Below are positions 9,326-18,499 of a DNA stretch of 64,000 bases, one piece after another. This stretch comes from an uncultured Prochlorococcus sp. (GTDB taxonomy: Bacteria; Cyanobacteriota; Cyanobacteriia; PCC-6307; Cyanobiaceae): assembly GCA_902623195.1 (NCBI GenBank), contig CACNSV010000001.1:1-64000 (forward strand), in the 5' to 3' direction. The notes beneath the pieces are model-generated. The model searched no databases, had not been told where the DNA came from, and saw nothing but the letters and a program-made list of their open reading frames with translations. The first letter of the stretch is position 1. Each line of letters begins with the position of its first letter. A program made the translations under genes and the position numbers.

Positions 9326-9669
9326 CTAAAACCTCAAAAGTTAATTAATCTTAATTACAGACTGGGTTTATCTGAAAAGATACTTATAATAATAAGCTTT
9401 CAGGTTACCCTACCGTCGGTAGTTAAAATATTCGTTCCCAAAACTATAAGATAAAGATTCTTTGATCATGTGAGAAAGTAACAAATGTTTCACTGATTGT
9501 TACTTAACCTTTATTTGTGAGATATCAAGCTATGACTGGAATATAAGCATAATTACTTATTTATACGCTTTTTAATCTTAAATATTTTTTTATATTTTAA
9601 GTATATATGTATTAATCCAGTGACATGAGCTGAAAATACTTTTAAATTTAGGATAATCAAAATTTTAAA
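9326..9669. promoter_or_regulatory. psaA / cbiG-cobJ divergent intergenic region
   Basis: This 344-nt gap separates two divergent genes and contains no credible ORF. The psaA side holds a minus-strand TATTAT (9386-9391) as a candidate -10, giving a leader of roughly 55 nt. A 13-nt perfect palindrome CTACCGTCGGTAG (9410-9422) lies where the -35 would be. A 9-bp inverted repeat AAGTAACAA / TTGTTACTT (9476-9484, 9497-9505) lies farther upstream. The cobJ side (9540-9669) is AT-rich with no clear motif. Confidence 0.55.
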
Positions 9670-11490
9670 TTGAAAGCAGTAGCTATTAGTTTTTCTGAGC
9701 AGTCAGAAGAATTTGTAAATTCACTTAGAAGTTTAGAATTTTTAGATGAATTTTATATTGCAAGCTCTTCAAATAATAAAAATGCAAATGATCAAAATTT
9801 TAATAAAATAAATACTAAAGAATTTATTCAACAAAACTGGGGAAAAGTAGATTTATTATTATTTGTAGGCTCAATTAGTGCAACTGTAAGATTAATTTCA
9901 CCATTTTTAATCTCCAAAGAAAAAGATCCTGGAGTAATTGTTATTGATAAAAAATTTTCAAAGATTATTCCTTTAATTGGTATTCATCAAACTATTTGCT
10001 ATGAAATTGCACTCAAGTTAGCAAATCTATTTAATGGGGATCTTATAATGACAAATAATTCTATATTTAAAAAATACCTAGATCTTGATGCTTTTGGTAG
10101 AAATTGGGGTTGGAGTAGATCAGGTTTAATAAAGCATTGGTCCGATTTAGTTATTAAGCAATCAAGCAAACAACAAATTTTTGTTGAACAATATTCAGGT
10201 AACACAATTTGGAAGGAATCAGAAAGTGGTAAAAAAATTACATTCCTTTCTGGTAAAGATAAAGTTAATAAAGAAGAAAATACCTTCTTTATAAGTACAA
10301 AAAATCATCATAGGGTAGCTTGGCATCCAAGTACTCTTTGGGTAGGAATAGGTTGTGAAAGAAATACTTCAGCTGAATTTATTGAAGATTGCATAAATAA
10401 ATTATTATCAAAATTTGAGCTATCTTCATTTTCAATAGCTGGTTTAGCGACAGTTGATATAAAAAAAGATGAGAAAGCTTTAATCGATATATCAAATGCA
10501 AAAAATTGGCCAATTAAATTTTTTAAAAATGAAGAACTACATAAAGTCGATGTTCCTAATCCATCAAAGATAGTTTTTAAAGAGATAGGGACTTTTTCTG
10601 TGGCAGAAGCTGCAAGTCTTCTTGCTTGTGGCAATGAAGGAGGGCATTTACTTATTGAAAAAAATATTTTTAAGCATAAAGGTCCTTCGGGTAAAAAATT
10701 AGGCGCAGTGACAATTGCCATAGCCGAATCTAAACAACAATTTGCACCTGAGAGAGGGTTTGTTCATGTTATTGGTAGTGGACCTGGGGATCTTTCATAT
10801 TTAACAGGTGAATCGAAAGCAGCCTTATCTCAATGCTCAATTTGGATTGGTTATAAGAGATACTTAGATCTTCTTAAACCTTTAATGAGAGATGATCAAG
10901 TAAGAATTAATAGTGAATTGACCCAAGAGAAAGAAAGATGTGCTGATGCAATCAGCTTGGCTCAACAAGGAATCAAAGTTGCACTTATCTCTTCTGGTGA
11001 TGCTGGAATATATGGAATGGCTGGATTATTAATAGAATTAATACAAAAATTAGATGCTCAATTCAGACCTTCGTTTGCTATTCATCCTGGTATAAGTAGT
11101 CTCCAATTAGCTGCTTCATTAGCTGGAGCTCCCCTTATGAATGATTTTTGCGCAATAAGTTTGAGTGATAAATTAACTCCTTGGGAAACCATAAAGAAAA
11201 GAATAAATGGAGCTTTAGTTGGAGATTTTGTAGCTGTAATTTTTAATCCTCAATCAAATGAGAGAAACTGGCAATTAAGAACAACCATTGAAATGTTTTT
11301 AAAATTTAGAGCAAAAACCACTCCTGTTTTAATTGCTAGACAAGTCGGAAGAAATCAACAAAAAAAAAGGATTTTTAATTTAGACAGTATTCCTATTGAT
11401 GAAATAGATATGCTTACAATAATAATTATTGGAAATTCAAGTACAAAACTAGTAAATAATTTTTTAATTTCTCCTAGAGGCTATTTATAA
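9670..11490 (+). CDS. cobJ: bifunctional CbiG / precorrin-3B C17-methyltransferase (CobJ) fusion
   Basis: Two cobalamin-pathway enzymes are fused in 606 aa. Residues ~1-150 resemble the CbiG N-terminal region (LLLFVGSISATVRLISP, DPGVIVID). Residues ~220-355 are the CbiG C-terminal domain (WVGIGCERNT, AEAASLLACGNEGG), which in the anaerobic-type pathway opens the lactone ring of cobalt-precorrin-5A. From about residue 362 the SAM-dependent CobJ/CbiH methyltransferase begins (HVIGSGPGDLSYLTG, SSGDAGIYGMAG), which methylates C17 and drives ring contraction. The start is TTG at 9670. Prochlorococcus makes its own (pseudo)cobalamin, so a functional pathway is expected. The neighbour lipA is unrelated. 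Confidence 0.92.
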   Translation: MKAVAISFSEQSEEFVNSLRSLEFLDEFYIASSSNNKNANDQNFNKINTKEFIQQNWGKVDLLLFVGSISATVRLISPFLISKEKDPGVIVIDKKFSKIIPLIGIHQTICYEIALKLANLFNGDLIMTNNSIFKKYLDLDAFGRNWGWSRSGLIKHWSDLVIKQSSKQQIFVEQYSGNTIWKESESGKKITFLSGKDKVNKEENTFFISTKNHHRVAWHPSTLWVGIGCERNTSAEFIEDCINKLLSKFELSSFSIAGLATVDIKKDEKALIDISNAKNWPIKFFKNEELHKVDVPNPSKIVFKEIGTFSVAEAASLLACGNEGGHLLIEKNIFKHKGPSGKKLGAVTIAIAESKQQFAPERGFVHVIGSGPGDLSYLTGESKAALSQCSIWIGYKRYLDLLKPLMRDDQVRINSELTQEKERCADAISLAQQGIKVALISSGDAGIYGMAGLLIELIQKLDAQFRPSFAIHPGISSLQLAASLAGAPLMNDFCAISLSDKLTPWETIKKRINGALVGDFVAVIFNPQSNERNWQLRTTIEMFLKFRAKTTPVLIARQVGRNQQKKRIFNLDSIPIDEIDMLTIIIIGNSSTKLVNNFLISPRGYL

Positions 11491-11567
11491 AATTTTTAAT
11501 ATCTTCAAAGGTTAATAATCAATATTTTTACTAACATTAATTCATAAGCAGACATATTTAATAAGTA

Positions 11568-12461
11568 ATGGTAAACAAAACAGAGAATTCATTAAAAAAA
11601 CCAGAATGGTTAAGAGTTAAGGCACCACAAGTACAAAGAATAGGAAATACAGCAGATTTACTTAGTGATTTAAAGCTTAATACGGTTTGCCAAGAAGCCA
11701 GTTGTCCGAATATTGGAGAATGTTTTTCAAGCGGAACAGCTACTTTCTTGATAATGGGACCAGGCTGTACAAGAGCGTGTCCTTATTGTGATATTGGTTT
11801 TGATAGGTCAAAAAGAGCTTTAGATCCAACCGAGCCTCATCGATTAGCAGAGGCAGTTTTTCGAATGAAACTTAAGCACGTAGTTATTACTTCTGTTAAT
11901 AGGGATGATTTGGATGATGGAGGCGCCACACAATTTTTTTCATGTGTTTCAGAAGTTAGGAAGAAATCACCTGACACAACTATTGAATTATTAATTCCAG
12001 ATTTATGCGGAAATTGGAATGCCTTGGAAAAAATATTAGAAATACAACCGGATGTTATTAATCATAATATTGAAACAGTCCCTTCTTTGTATCGAAAAGT
12101 AAGACCACAGGGTAATTATCAAAGATCTCTTGAGTTATTAAAAAAAGTTCGAGAATATAATTCTCGTATTTATACGAAGTCTGGATTTATGCTCGGATTA
12201 GGAGAAAAAGATGAAGAGGTATTAAATCTTTTAATGGATTTAAGGAAAAATGATGTTGATATTGTAACTATTGGTCAATACTTATCTCCAGGTCCAAAGC
12301 ATCTGCCCGTACAAAGATTCGTTAGTCCATCGAAATTTAATTTTTTTAAATATTTTGGACAAAATGAACTCGATTTTTTACAAGTTGTAAGTTCTCCCCT
12401 CACTAGAAGTAGTTACCATGCAGAGGATATCCAGAAATTAATGAAACAATATCCAAGGTGA
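11568..12461 (+). CDS. lipA: lipoyl synthase (LipA)
   Basis: LipA is a radical-SAM enzyme that inserts two sulfurs into protein-bound octanoyl groups. The 297-aa product has the auxiliary cluster motif C-x4-C-x5-C ([12 protein letters not shown]), the radical-SAM CxxxCxxC motif (CTRACPYC), and the C-terminal RSSYHAED segment that supplies the Ser ligand of the auxiliary cluster. Length and motif order are normal. ATG at 11568 is the natural start. It converges with the YciI-like gene, with 10 nt between stops. Confidence 0.96.
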   Translation: MVNKTENSLKKPEWLRVKAPQVQRIGNTADLLSDLKLNTVCQEASCPNIGECFSSGTATFLIMGPGCTRACPYCDIGFDRSKRALDPTEPHRLAEAVFRMKLKHVVITSVNRDDLDDGGATQFFSCVSEVRKKSPDTTIELLIPDLCGNWNALEKILEIQPDVINHNIETVPSLYRKVRPQGNYQRSLELLKKVREYNSRIYTKSGFMLGLGEKDEEVLNLLMDLRKNDVDIVTIGQYLSPGPKHLPVQRFVSPSKFNFFKYFGQNELDFLQVVSSPLTRSSYHAEDIQKLMKQYPR

Positions 12462-12471
12462 TTTCAGTTTT

Positions 12472-12765
12472 CTATTGAATAATATTAATCCATTCATTTA
12501 ATCTCCAATTAACGATATTATTTCTAATCATGGGATCATCTTTAATGATTTTTTCAGCCTCTTCAAAAGACTTACACTCAATAATTAAAAATCCTCCTGC
12601 TCCAGGTACTTGATGCTTATCAACTAAAAACCCACTTTTAATATAAAAACCTTGATCTATCAAATTTTTGACCCATAATTTATGTTCTTTTATAATTTTA
12701 CTTTTAAAGTCAATTTCTTTTAGATAGTGCCTCTTAATCGTTTCAGTTTTTACAAAATAAGGCAT
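12472..12765 (-). CDS. YciI-like (YCII superfamily) protein
   Basis: The 97-aa product has the small alpha/beta ferredoxin-like fold pattern of YCII proteins: an N-terminal strand (PYFVKTETI), a helix with a His (IIKEHKLWVKNLIDQG), a GAGGFLIIECKSFEEA segment and DDPMIRNNIVNWRLNEW at the end. Family members are poorly characterised; some are dehydrochlorinase-like or accessory domains. Its ATG overlaps the gltB stop by 1 nt, so it is probably translated from the glutamate synthase transcript. Any link to nitrogen metabolism is inference from position only. Confidence 0.75.
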   Translation of the reverse strand: MPYFVKTETIKRHYLKEIDFKSKIIKEHKLWVKNLIDQGFYIKSGFLVDKHQVPGAGGFLIIECKSFEEAEKIIKDDPMIRNNIVNWRLNEWINIIQ

Positions 12766-15700
12766 TAAATCTTAGAGCATTTATCTATTAGGAGGACCTC
12801 TTCTTCACTTGGTGGTACGATCATTTTAAAAATTTGTTTAGAATAATTCCAATCATTAAGTAATTTTGATGCTTTAAGGCTTCTAGTATGATTAAAGTAA
12901 TCTAATAGTATTCCTTTAATGATTTCTTCTTGATGCGAATTATGAATCTTATAAATACTAACAATTTCTTTATTTACTTTCTTCTTTAACTGGTTTTTTT
13001 CATCGAGAATAAAAGCAATACCTCCTGTCATACCTGCTCCAATATTTCTACCAGTTGGTCCTAGAATAACTATTTTTCCACCCGTCATATATTCGCAACA
13101 ATGATCTCCAGCACCTTCTGTTACTGCTGTTGCACCACTATTCCTTACAGCAAATCTTTCTCCAGATTTTCCCAATACATATAATTTCCCTCCTGTTGCT
13201 CCATATAAGCATGTATTCCCAAGGATGACTTGATTAGAGGAATTAATATCAATTGTTTTTGGAACTACTGTGAGAAGTCCCCCATTCATTCCTTTGCAGA
13301 CATAATCATTTGCTTCACCAATAAGTTTTATATGCATGCCTTTAAGTAAAAAGGCACCAAAACTTTGGCCAGCAGCACCGGTAAAGTTTATATTTAATGT
13401 ACCTTTAAAACCCTTATTGCCATGTAGCTCTGCTATCTCTCCAGATATTTTTGCACAGACACTTCTATCTGTATTAATGATCATTAAATTTTTATTAATA
13501 GATTTATGATTTTTAATCGCTGAAATAAATGTTGGATCATTTAAAAGTTCATCTTCCAACACTTTCCCATTATTATGAGCATTTTTTGGATGTTTAATCC
13601 AAGATCTATCACCATTTTTATCGCTAAATTCTATGAGTGAACTCAAATCGATATTGTTGGTTTTTGGTAATGTAACCTCTCTTATCTTGAGATATTCTTT
13701 ATTCCCGATTAATTCTTCCATATTAGTTACTCCAATAATACTCATTATTTGTCTAATTTCTTCAGCTATATATATGAAGAAATTTACCACATGTTCTGGG
13801 ATCCCTTTGAATCTATTCCTTAACTCTTCTTTTTGTGTAGCCACACCAACAGGGCATGTATTCTTATGACAAACACGAGCCATAATGCAACCTTCAGCGA
13901 TCATTGCAACTGATCCAAACCCATATTCTTCAGCACCTAATAGTGCTGCTATAACAACATCCCATCCTGTCTTTAGACCTCCATCAGCTCTCAATAATAC
14001 TCTTCCTCTGAGATTGTTTTCCAAAAGTGATTTATGGACTTCTGCTAAACCTAATTCCCAAGGAAGACCTGCATGTTTTATTGAACTCAAGGGAGAGGCT
14101 CCAGTACCTCCATCATGTCCTGAAATCTGAATTACATCTGCGTTTGCTTTGCTTACACCAGCCGCAACAGTTCCAATACCTATTTCAGAAACTAACTTTA
14201 CACTTACTTTGGCTTTGGGATGAACTTGATGAAGATCATGAATTAATTGAGCTAAATCTTCAATGGAGTAAATATCATGATGGGGAGGAGGAGATATTAA
14301 TGCAACTCCTGGTTTACTATTTCTAAGCTTTGCAATATAGGTGTCTACTTTAGGTCCAGGAAGTTGACCTCCTTCACCAGGCTTAGCACCTTGAGCCATT
14401 TTAATTTCAAGCTGTTGTGCACTTCTTAAATATTCTGGAGTAACTCCGAATCTTCCTGAAGCAATTTGCTTAATAGCTGAACAAGCAGTATCTCCATTTT
14501 CAAGACCTTTTATGAATGGTAATGTCGCAGATTTAGTATGTTCATCAATATCATTTAAAACATTAAATCGTGCGGGATCCTCACCACCTTCGCCGCTATT
14601 ACTCTTACCTCCTATTCTATTCATAGCTATAGCAAGTACTTCATGAGCTTCTCTTGATAGAGCTCCTAAGCTCATACCTCCAGTACAAAATCTTTTGCAA
14701 ATTGATTCGACGCTTTCTACTTTATTTATAGGGATACTTTCTTTTGAAGAATCAATGGTGAGCAAATCTCTTAAGGCAGTTATGGGTCTATTTCTAATTA
14801 ATTCTTGATAAGTATTGAAATGATCATATCCTGGCCCTTGTTTCAGAGCGGAATGCAAAATTTTTGACATTTCAGGATTATTGGAATGATATTCTCCATA
14901 ATTCCTAAATTGGACGAAGCCCAAGAATTCAAGCTTTTTGAGATCAATTTCTGGGTATGCTTTTGTATGTATTGAAATTGTCTCAATAGCAAGTTCTCTA
15001 AGTGAAATTCCTGCAATCCTGCTTGTCGTTCCATCAAATCCTTTTTTTATTAAATCTGAACCTAACCCTACCGCTTCAAAAATTTGAGCACCATGGTAGC
15101 TCGCTAGTAAGGAAATACCAATTTTAGATAAGATTTTTCTCAATCCATCCTCTAAAGCATTTTTAATATTTTTTTGAACATCTTTTGCAGAGAATTTTTG
15201 TAATTTCCCACCATTGATAAGTTTTATTGTCTTGGGGTGTTTTAACCAGTGCCTACTAGATTCAAAGATAAGCCAAGGACAAATAGCACTGGCACCATAT
15301 CCAATAAGACAAGCCATATGATGTGTACTCCAACATTGACCAGTTTCTACAACTAAAGATGCTTTTAATCTTATTTCTTTTTTTAGAAGATAATGATGAA
15401 TCGTTCCCACGGCTAATAAGGGAGGTATGAAAGTAGTTTTTGGTGTAATGCCTTTATCTGAAATTATTAAAATAGAACAATTATTTTTAATAGCATTTTC
15501 ACTTTCAATACATATATCATTTAACCTTTTTTCAAAACTTTCAATCCCAGATTCAATATCAAATAAGGTTGATATCTTATGACATTTGATACCTTTATTA
15601 TGTATTAATAAAAGCTCTCTTTCATTAAGTATAGGGCTTTTTAGATGTATAGATGGTTTAATATCATTAAAACTAAAAGATGAACATCTCTCTCCAAGAT

Positions 15701-17336
15701 GCATCTCAAGACTCATTACAAGTTTTTCTCTGAGCGGATCTATTGGGGGATTTGTTACTTGAGCAAATCTCTGCTTGAAATAGTCATACAATATGTGAGG
15801 TTTTGAGGAGAGTACTGCTAATGGGATATCATCTCCCATACAATACGTAGGCTCTTTTGATAAAGAAGCCATTGAGTCAAGTATCAGATCATTATCTTCT
15901 GCTGAAAATCCATAAGCTGTTTGTTGTTGCAGAAGTTCTAAACCTTGTAATTCGCATGATTCTTTCCATTCATCATTTTCAATATTTATAGATCTTTTTT
16001 TTAGAAGTTTTTTATAGTCATATCTATTAGCTGCTGCAGACTTAACTTCCCAATTTCTTAATATAGTTCCTTTCTGAAAATCAACAGCAAGCATTTGTCC
16101 TGGTCCTAATCTTCCCTTTTCAATTATTTTTGATTCATCTAGATTTACTACTCCCGTCTCTGAACCCATTACAACATAGCCATCATTTGTTATTGAATAT
16201 CTTGCTGGACGTAATCCATTCCTATCAAGCGTCGCTCCGATAAAATTTCCATCTGAAAATGCTATGAGAGCTGGCCCATCCCAAGCTTCCTGAAGACTTG
16301 CTGAATACTCATAAAAACATTGAATTTCTTCTTTATCTTCAAGTTCTGGTTGATCTCTAAAAGCTTCAGGTACCAATTTAAGAAGGGAATCAGTGATTAA
16401 TTGACCTGAACGTACATTAATTTCTAAAGTTGCATCAAGGTTGGCTGAGTCACTCCTTGAATTATCAACTATTGGTTTCAAATCATTTGCTAAATCACCC
16501 CAAAAGCTATCTATATGTTTTTCAGATGCTTTCGCCCAATTTATATTGCCTAAAAGTGTATTAATTTCACCATTATGACCAAGAAATCTCATGGGTTGAG
16601 CTAAAGGCCATTTTGGAAGAGTATTTGTACTAAACCTTCGATGGTAAACAGAATATGAAACTTTAAAATCTTCATTTTGAAGATCCATATAAAATTTGGG
16701 AAGTATCTCAGACCTAACCATTCCCTTGTAAACAACTGTTTTGGAACTAAATGATGCAAAATAAAAATCATTTTGCATAGGAAGTTTTTGTCTTACCTTC
16801 TTTTCAATCTTTTTTCTAAGCTGAAATAAAAGAAACTCAAAATCGTTAATATTGTTTTCGAAGAATACAAACCATTGGATAATATAAGGGGCATTTGCTT
16901 TAGCTAGTGGTCCCAATACATCAATATTTACAGGAACCTTTCTCCATATCGTTTTAGAAAAGTTTAAATTTAATGCTTCTTCTTCACAAATAAATTTTAT
17001 TTCTTTTATGTGATTTTCATTCTGTGGCATGAAAATCATTCCAAGACCAACCTTAACAGTAGCGTCAATTTTTAAATCACTATGTTTTGATAAATATGTC
17101 CAAGGGATTGAACATAAGATTCCTGCACCATCCCCTGAATCACTATCTCCTCCGCAACCACCTCTATGTTCCATGCAATCAAGACCACGCAAAGATTCCT
17201 TTAAAATCCAATTGCTCTCTTTCCCATTAATATGAGCTACAAATCCTACTCCGCAAGCGTCTTTCTCTCCAGAGATTGCTTCAGGAGAGTAACTATCTTT
17301 ATAGGGATTAATATAATTTTTTAGTTTCTTTGGCAT
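12765..17336 (-). CDS. gltB: ferredoxin-dependent glutamate synthase large subunit (GOGAT)
   Basis: The enzyme converts glutamine plus 2-oxoglutarate to two glutamates, the main ammonium assimilation step after glutamine synthetase. The 1523-aa protein has an Ntn-type glutaminase domain whose catalytic Cys is C28 (KDACGVGFVA, implying removal of a 27-residue leader), a central domain, an FMN-binding synthase domain (KPGEGGQLPGPKV, SGHDGGTGASPL), a [3Fe-4S] motif C-x5-C-x4-C (CIMARVCHKNTC), and the C-terminal beta-helix rich in GG repeats. No small NADPH subunit gene adjoins it, and photosynthetic organisms use the ferredoxin form (often named glsF), so ferredoxin is the likely donor. It is divergent from rpsL. 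Confidence 0.96.
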   Translation of the reverse strand: MPKKLKNYINPYKDSYSPEAISGEKDACGVGFVAHINGKESNWILKESLRGLDCMEHRGGCGGDSDSGDGAGILCSIPWTYLSKHSDLKIDATVKVGLGMIFMPQNENHIKEIKFICEEEALNLNFSKTIWRKVPVNIDVLGPLAKANAPYIIQWFVFFENNINDFEFLLFQLRKKIEKKVRQKLPMQNDFYFASFSSKTVVYKGMVRSEILPKFYMDLQNEDFKVSYSVYHRRFSTNTLPKWPLAQPMRFLGHNGEINTLLGNINWAKASEKHIDSFWGDLANDLKPIVDNSRSDSANLDATLEINVRSGQLITDSLLKLVPEAFRDQPELEDKEEIQCFYEYSASLQEAWDGPALIAFSDGNFIGATLDRNGLRPARYSITNDGYVVMGSETGVVNLDESKIIEKGRLGPGQMLAVDFQKGTILRNWEVKSAAANRYDYKKLLKKRSINIENDEWKESCELQGLELLQQQTAYGFSAEDNDLILDSMASLSKEPTYCMGDDIPLAVLSSKPHILYDYFKQRFAQVTNPPIDPLREKLVMSLEMHLGERCSSFSFNDIKPSIHLKSPILNERELLLIHNKGIKCHKISTLFDIESGIESFEKRLNDICIESENAIKNNCSILIISDKGITPKTTFIPPLLAVGTIHHYLLKKEIRLKASLVVETGQCWSTHHMACLIGYGASAICPWLIFESSRHWLKHPKTIKLINGGKLQKFSAKDVQKNIKNALEDGLRKILSKIGISLLASYHGAQIFEAVGLGSDLIKKGFDGTTSRIAGISLRELAIETISIHTKAYPEIDLKKLEFLGFVQFRNYGEYHSNNPEMSKILHSALKQGPGYDHFNTYQELIRNRPITALRDLLTIDSSKESIPINKVESVESICKRFCTGGMSLGALSREAHEVLAIAMNRIGGKSNSGEGGEDPARFNVLNDIDEHTKSATLPFIKGLENGDTACSAIKQIASGRFGVTPEYLRSAQQLEIKMAQGAKPGEGGQLPGPKVDTYIAKLRNSKPGVALISPPPHHDIYSIEDLAQLIHDLHQVHPKAKVSVKLVSEIGIGTVAAGVSKANADVIQISGHDGGTGASPLSSIKHAGLPWELGLAEVHKSLLENNLRGRVLLRADGGLKTGWDVVIAALLGAEEYGFGSVAMIAEGCIMARVCHKNTCPVGVATQKEELRNRFKGIPEHVVNFFIYIAEEIRQIMSIIGVTNMEELIGNKEYLKIREVTLPKTNNIDLSSLIEFSDKNGDRSWIKHPKNAHNNGKVLEDELLNDPTFISAIKNHKSINKNLMIINTDRSVCAKISGEIAELHGNKGFKGTLNINFTGAAGQSFGAFLLKGMHIKLIGEANDYVCKGMNGGLLTVVPKTIDINSSNQVILGNTCLYGATGGKLYVLGKSGERFAVRNSGATAVTEGAGDHCCEYMTGGKIVILGPTGRNIGAGMTGGIAFILDEKNQLKKKVNKEIVSIYKIHNSHQEEIIKGILLDYFNHTRSLKASKLLNDWNYSKQIFKMIVPPSEEEVLLIDKCSKI

Positions 17337-17350
17337 AGAAATTTTTGATT

Positions 17351-17373
17351 TATTAAATTTAAAAAATTTAATA
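17351..17373 (-). repeat. A/T-only inverted repeat in the gltB leader
   Basis: TATTAAATTT and AAATTTAATA form perfect 10-bp arms around an AAA loop, between the candidate -10 and the gltB ATG. It could fold in the mRNA leader, but it has only A/T pairs in an AT-rich region, so it may be chance. Confidence 0.35.
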
Positions 17374-17378
17374 TATTT

Positions 17379-17384
17379 ATTATA
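17379..17384 (-). promoter_or_regulatory. candidate -10 element for gltB
   Basis: A minus-strand TATAAT lies 43 nt upstream of the gltB ATG. No -35 is obvious, and no GTA-N8-TAC NtcA site was recognised at a standard distance. Confidence 0.35.
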
Positions 17385-17427
17385 AAAATAAATTCTTAAA
17401 TAGAACTAAAAATCATGAAGAATTACT

Positions 17428-17461
17428 AAAAGATTTTTTATGTTTTTTCATAAAATCTTTT
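17428..17461. other. hairpin between divergent gltB and rpsL
   Basis: AAAAGATTTT-TT-ATG and CATAAAATCTTTT form an imperfect inverted repeat (two unpaired T) with a T6 loop. It is placed centrally between two divergent promoters, so it is not a gene-end terminator. It may be a regulatory site or chance in AT-rich DNA. Confidence 0.3.
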
Positions 17462-17504
17462 AAAAGAATGCTTAATTAACTCATTAAAGGTTATGATAGT
17501 CGAA

Positions 17505-17510
17505 TATAAT
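17505..17510 (+). promoter_or_regulatory. candidate -10 element for the str operon (rpsL)
   Basis: TATAAT lies 20 nt upstream of the rpsL ATG, predicting a very short leader of about 13 nt. The -35 region is not conserved. Spacing fits a single strong promoter for rpsL-rpsG-fusA-tufA. Confidence 0.45.
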
Positions 17511-17529
17511 TTTAAATAATAAGAATTTA

Positions 17530-17907
17530 ATGCCCACCATTCAACAATTAATTAGTTCAGAAAGAAAAAGCCTGAAAAGAAAAACTAAATCACCAGCTTT
17601 AAAATCATGCCCTGAGAGAAGAGGTGTATGCACGAGAGTATATACATCTACTCCGAAAAAACCTAATTCAGCATTAAGAAAAGTTGCTAGGGTTAGGTTA
17701 ACATCAGGATTCGAGGTTACAGCTTACATACCTGGTATTGGACATAATCTGCAAGAACACTCAGTGGTTCTACTAAGAGGAGGGAGAGTTAAAGATCTTC
17801 CTGGAGTCAGGTATCACATAATAAGAGGTACTCTAGATACTGCTGGAGTCAAAGATAGGCGCCAGGCTAGATCAAAATATGGAGCAAAAGCTCCTAAAAA
17901 CAATTAA
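17530..17907 (+). CDS. rpsL: 30S ribosomal protein S12
   Basis: S12 sits at the decoding centre and controls accuracy. The 125-aa protein is full length, starts MPTIQQLIS, and contains the conserved decoding loop KKPNSALRK and the [10 protein letters not shown] segment that carries the usual conserved Lys/Pro positions. It is the first gene of the str operon, with rpsG 18 nt downstream. Confidence 0.98.
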   Translation: MPTIQQLISSERKSLKRKTKSPALKSCPERRGVCTRVYTSTPKKPNSALRKVARVRLTSGFEVTAYIPGIGHNLQEHSVVLLRGGRVKDLPGVRYHIIRGTLDTAGVKDRRQARSKYGAKAPKNN

Positions 17908-17925
17908 TCCTTAAATGTAAAAAAA

Positions 17926-18396
17926 ATGTCTCGTCGAAATGCAGCTGTAAAAAGACAGGTTTTACCTGACCCACAATTTAATAGTCGTTTGGCTTCTATG
18001 ATGATTTCAAGGTTAATGAAGCATGGGAAAAAATCAACGGCTCAGAGAATATTATCAGATGCTTTTTCTTTAATTAATGAAAGGACAGGAACAGATCCTG
18101 TGGATCTTTTTGAAACAGCAGTTAAAAATGCGACTCCATTAGTGGAAGTAAGGGCTAGAAGAGTTGGAGGAGCTACCTATCAGGTACCGATGGAAGTTCG
18201 TCAGGAACGCGGAATAGCTATGGCTTTGAGATGGTTAGTGACTTTTTCTAGAGCTAGAAATGGTAAAAGTATGGCTCAAAAATTAGCTGGAGAACTTATG
18301 GATGCTGCTAATGAAACTGGAAGTGCAGTTAAAAAAAGAGAGGATACTCATAAAATGGCTGAAGCAAACAAGGCTTTTGCTCATTATAGATACTAA
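17926..18396 (+). CDS. rpsG: 30S ribosomal protein S7
   Basis: S7 nucleates assembly of the 30S head and contacts the E-site. The 156-aa product starts [10 protein letters not shown] and has the conserved VNKLMKHGKK-like segment ([12 protein letters not shown]), the [16 protein letters not shown] beta-hairpin and the C-terminal [10 protein letters not shown]. It is the second gene of the str operon. Little Shine-Dalgarno character is seen upstream (AAAAAA before ATG). Confidence 0.98.
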   Translation: MSRRNAAVKRQVLPDPQFNSRLASMMISRLMKHGKKSTAQRILSDAFSLINERTGTDPVDLFETAVKNATPLVEVRARRVGGATYQVPMEVRQERGIAMALRWLVTFSRARNGKSMAQKLAGELMDAANETGSAVKKREDTHKMAEANKAFAHYRY

Positions 18397-18499
18397 AAGC
18401 CTCTTAAATAGAAATAATTTGTTCTATTATTAAACACATACTTTATGTTATTTTAATAAACTAAAGCTTATTGCAATTTATTTATTTGGAGTTTGAAAA

